In this document: positions 6,371 through 6,455 of the stretch, one piece after another
How positions within the stretch are numbered: position 1 is the stretch's first letter
Layout of the letters: the number at the start of each line of letters is the position of its first letter
From: Deltaproteobacteria bacterium
GTDB lineage: Bacteria; Desulfobacterota; Syntrophia; Syntrophales; UBA2210
Length of the DNA: 6,455 bases
Reading direction: 5' to 3'
NCBI GenBank assembly: GCA_016935935.1
Contig: JAFGPZ010000086.1
Location: forward strand, 1-6,455
Notes under the pieces: generated by a model
Seen by the model: the letters and a program-made list of their open reading frames with translations, nothing else
Told to the model about the DNA's origin: nothing
Database searches by the model: none
Translations under genes and position numbers: made by a program

Positions 6371-6455
6371 AACCCTTCTGAGTCAGTCTCTGCGGTTTGT
6401 GTGCGTGCGATGCACAGGAAGGTGTGCGGCGGGGATCGAGCGAATAAAAAATAAA
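6363..6455 (+). other. Short open frame overlapping the sensor's end and running off the window
   Basis: An ATG at 6363, in a different frame from the sensor gene, opens 31 codons with no stop before the window edge. It includes the Cys pattern CVRCTGRC. There is no ribosome site and no recognised homology. It could be the start of a downstream gene, a shifted continuation of the receptor, or chance; chance is likely. Confidence 0.15.

Noticed and set aside
6400..6416. Hairpin TGTGC / GCACA downstream of the sensor as a terminator
   Set aside because: The stem is only five pairs and is not followed by a U-run.

Overview
The window reads as a chromosomal stretch from a strictly anaerobic or microaerophilic bacterium. 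Desulfobacterota (the former Deltaproteobacteria, sulfate-reducing or syntrophic type) is the best guess, at modest confidence. The evidence is a class I desulfoferrodoxin next to ferritin-like proteins, and an NfnAB-type electron-bifurcating transhydrogenase. Base composition is moderate. No rRNA, tRNA, CRISPR array, insertion sequence or phage gene is visible. All eight supported genes lie on the + strand.

Layout. Bases 1-1341 hold an oxygen-defence and iron group: the 3' end of a rubrerythrin-like ferritin-family gene, a complete bacterial ferritin with every expected ferroxidase residue, and a complete desulfoferrodoxin (superoxide reductase). Next is a small split-barrel protein of the pyridoxamine-phosphate-oxidase-like superfamily (about 1461-1895). 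A 287-base gap with three related repeat segments leads into nfnA and nfnB (2183-4446), which overlap by four bases. They encode the two subunits of the NADH-dependent reduced ferredoxin:NADP+ oxidoreductase. A GNAT-type acetyltransferase (4595-5182) and a membrane protein with a periplasmic Cache-type sensor domain (5402-6370) follow. The sensor gene stops just after its second membrane helix, with no output domain.

How the genes may work together (inference). Desulfoferrodoxin reduces superoxide to hydrogen peroxide. Rubrerythrin-like proteins remove peroxide, and ferritin stores ferrous iron and so limits Fenton chemistry. NfnAB balances NADH, NADPH and ferredoxin, the pools that ultimately supply electrons to such reductases. 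The acetyltransferase and Cache protein have no visible functional link to this set.

No clearly novel system is present. The items most worth a second look are the sensor without an output domain, the competing repeat pairings in front of nfnA, and a five-codon upstream frame that overlaps the start of the split-barrel gene.
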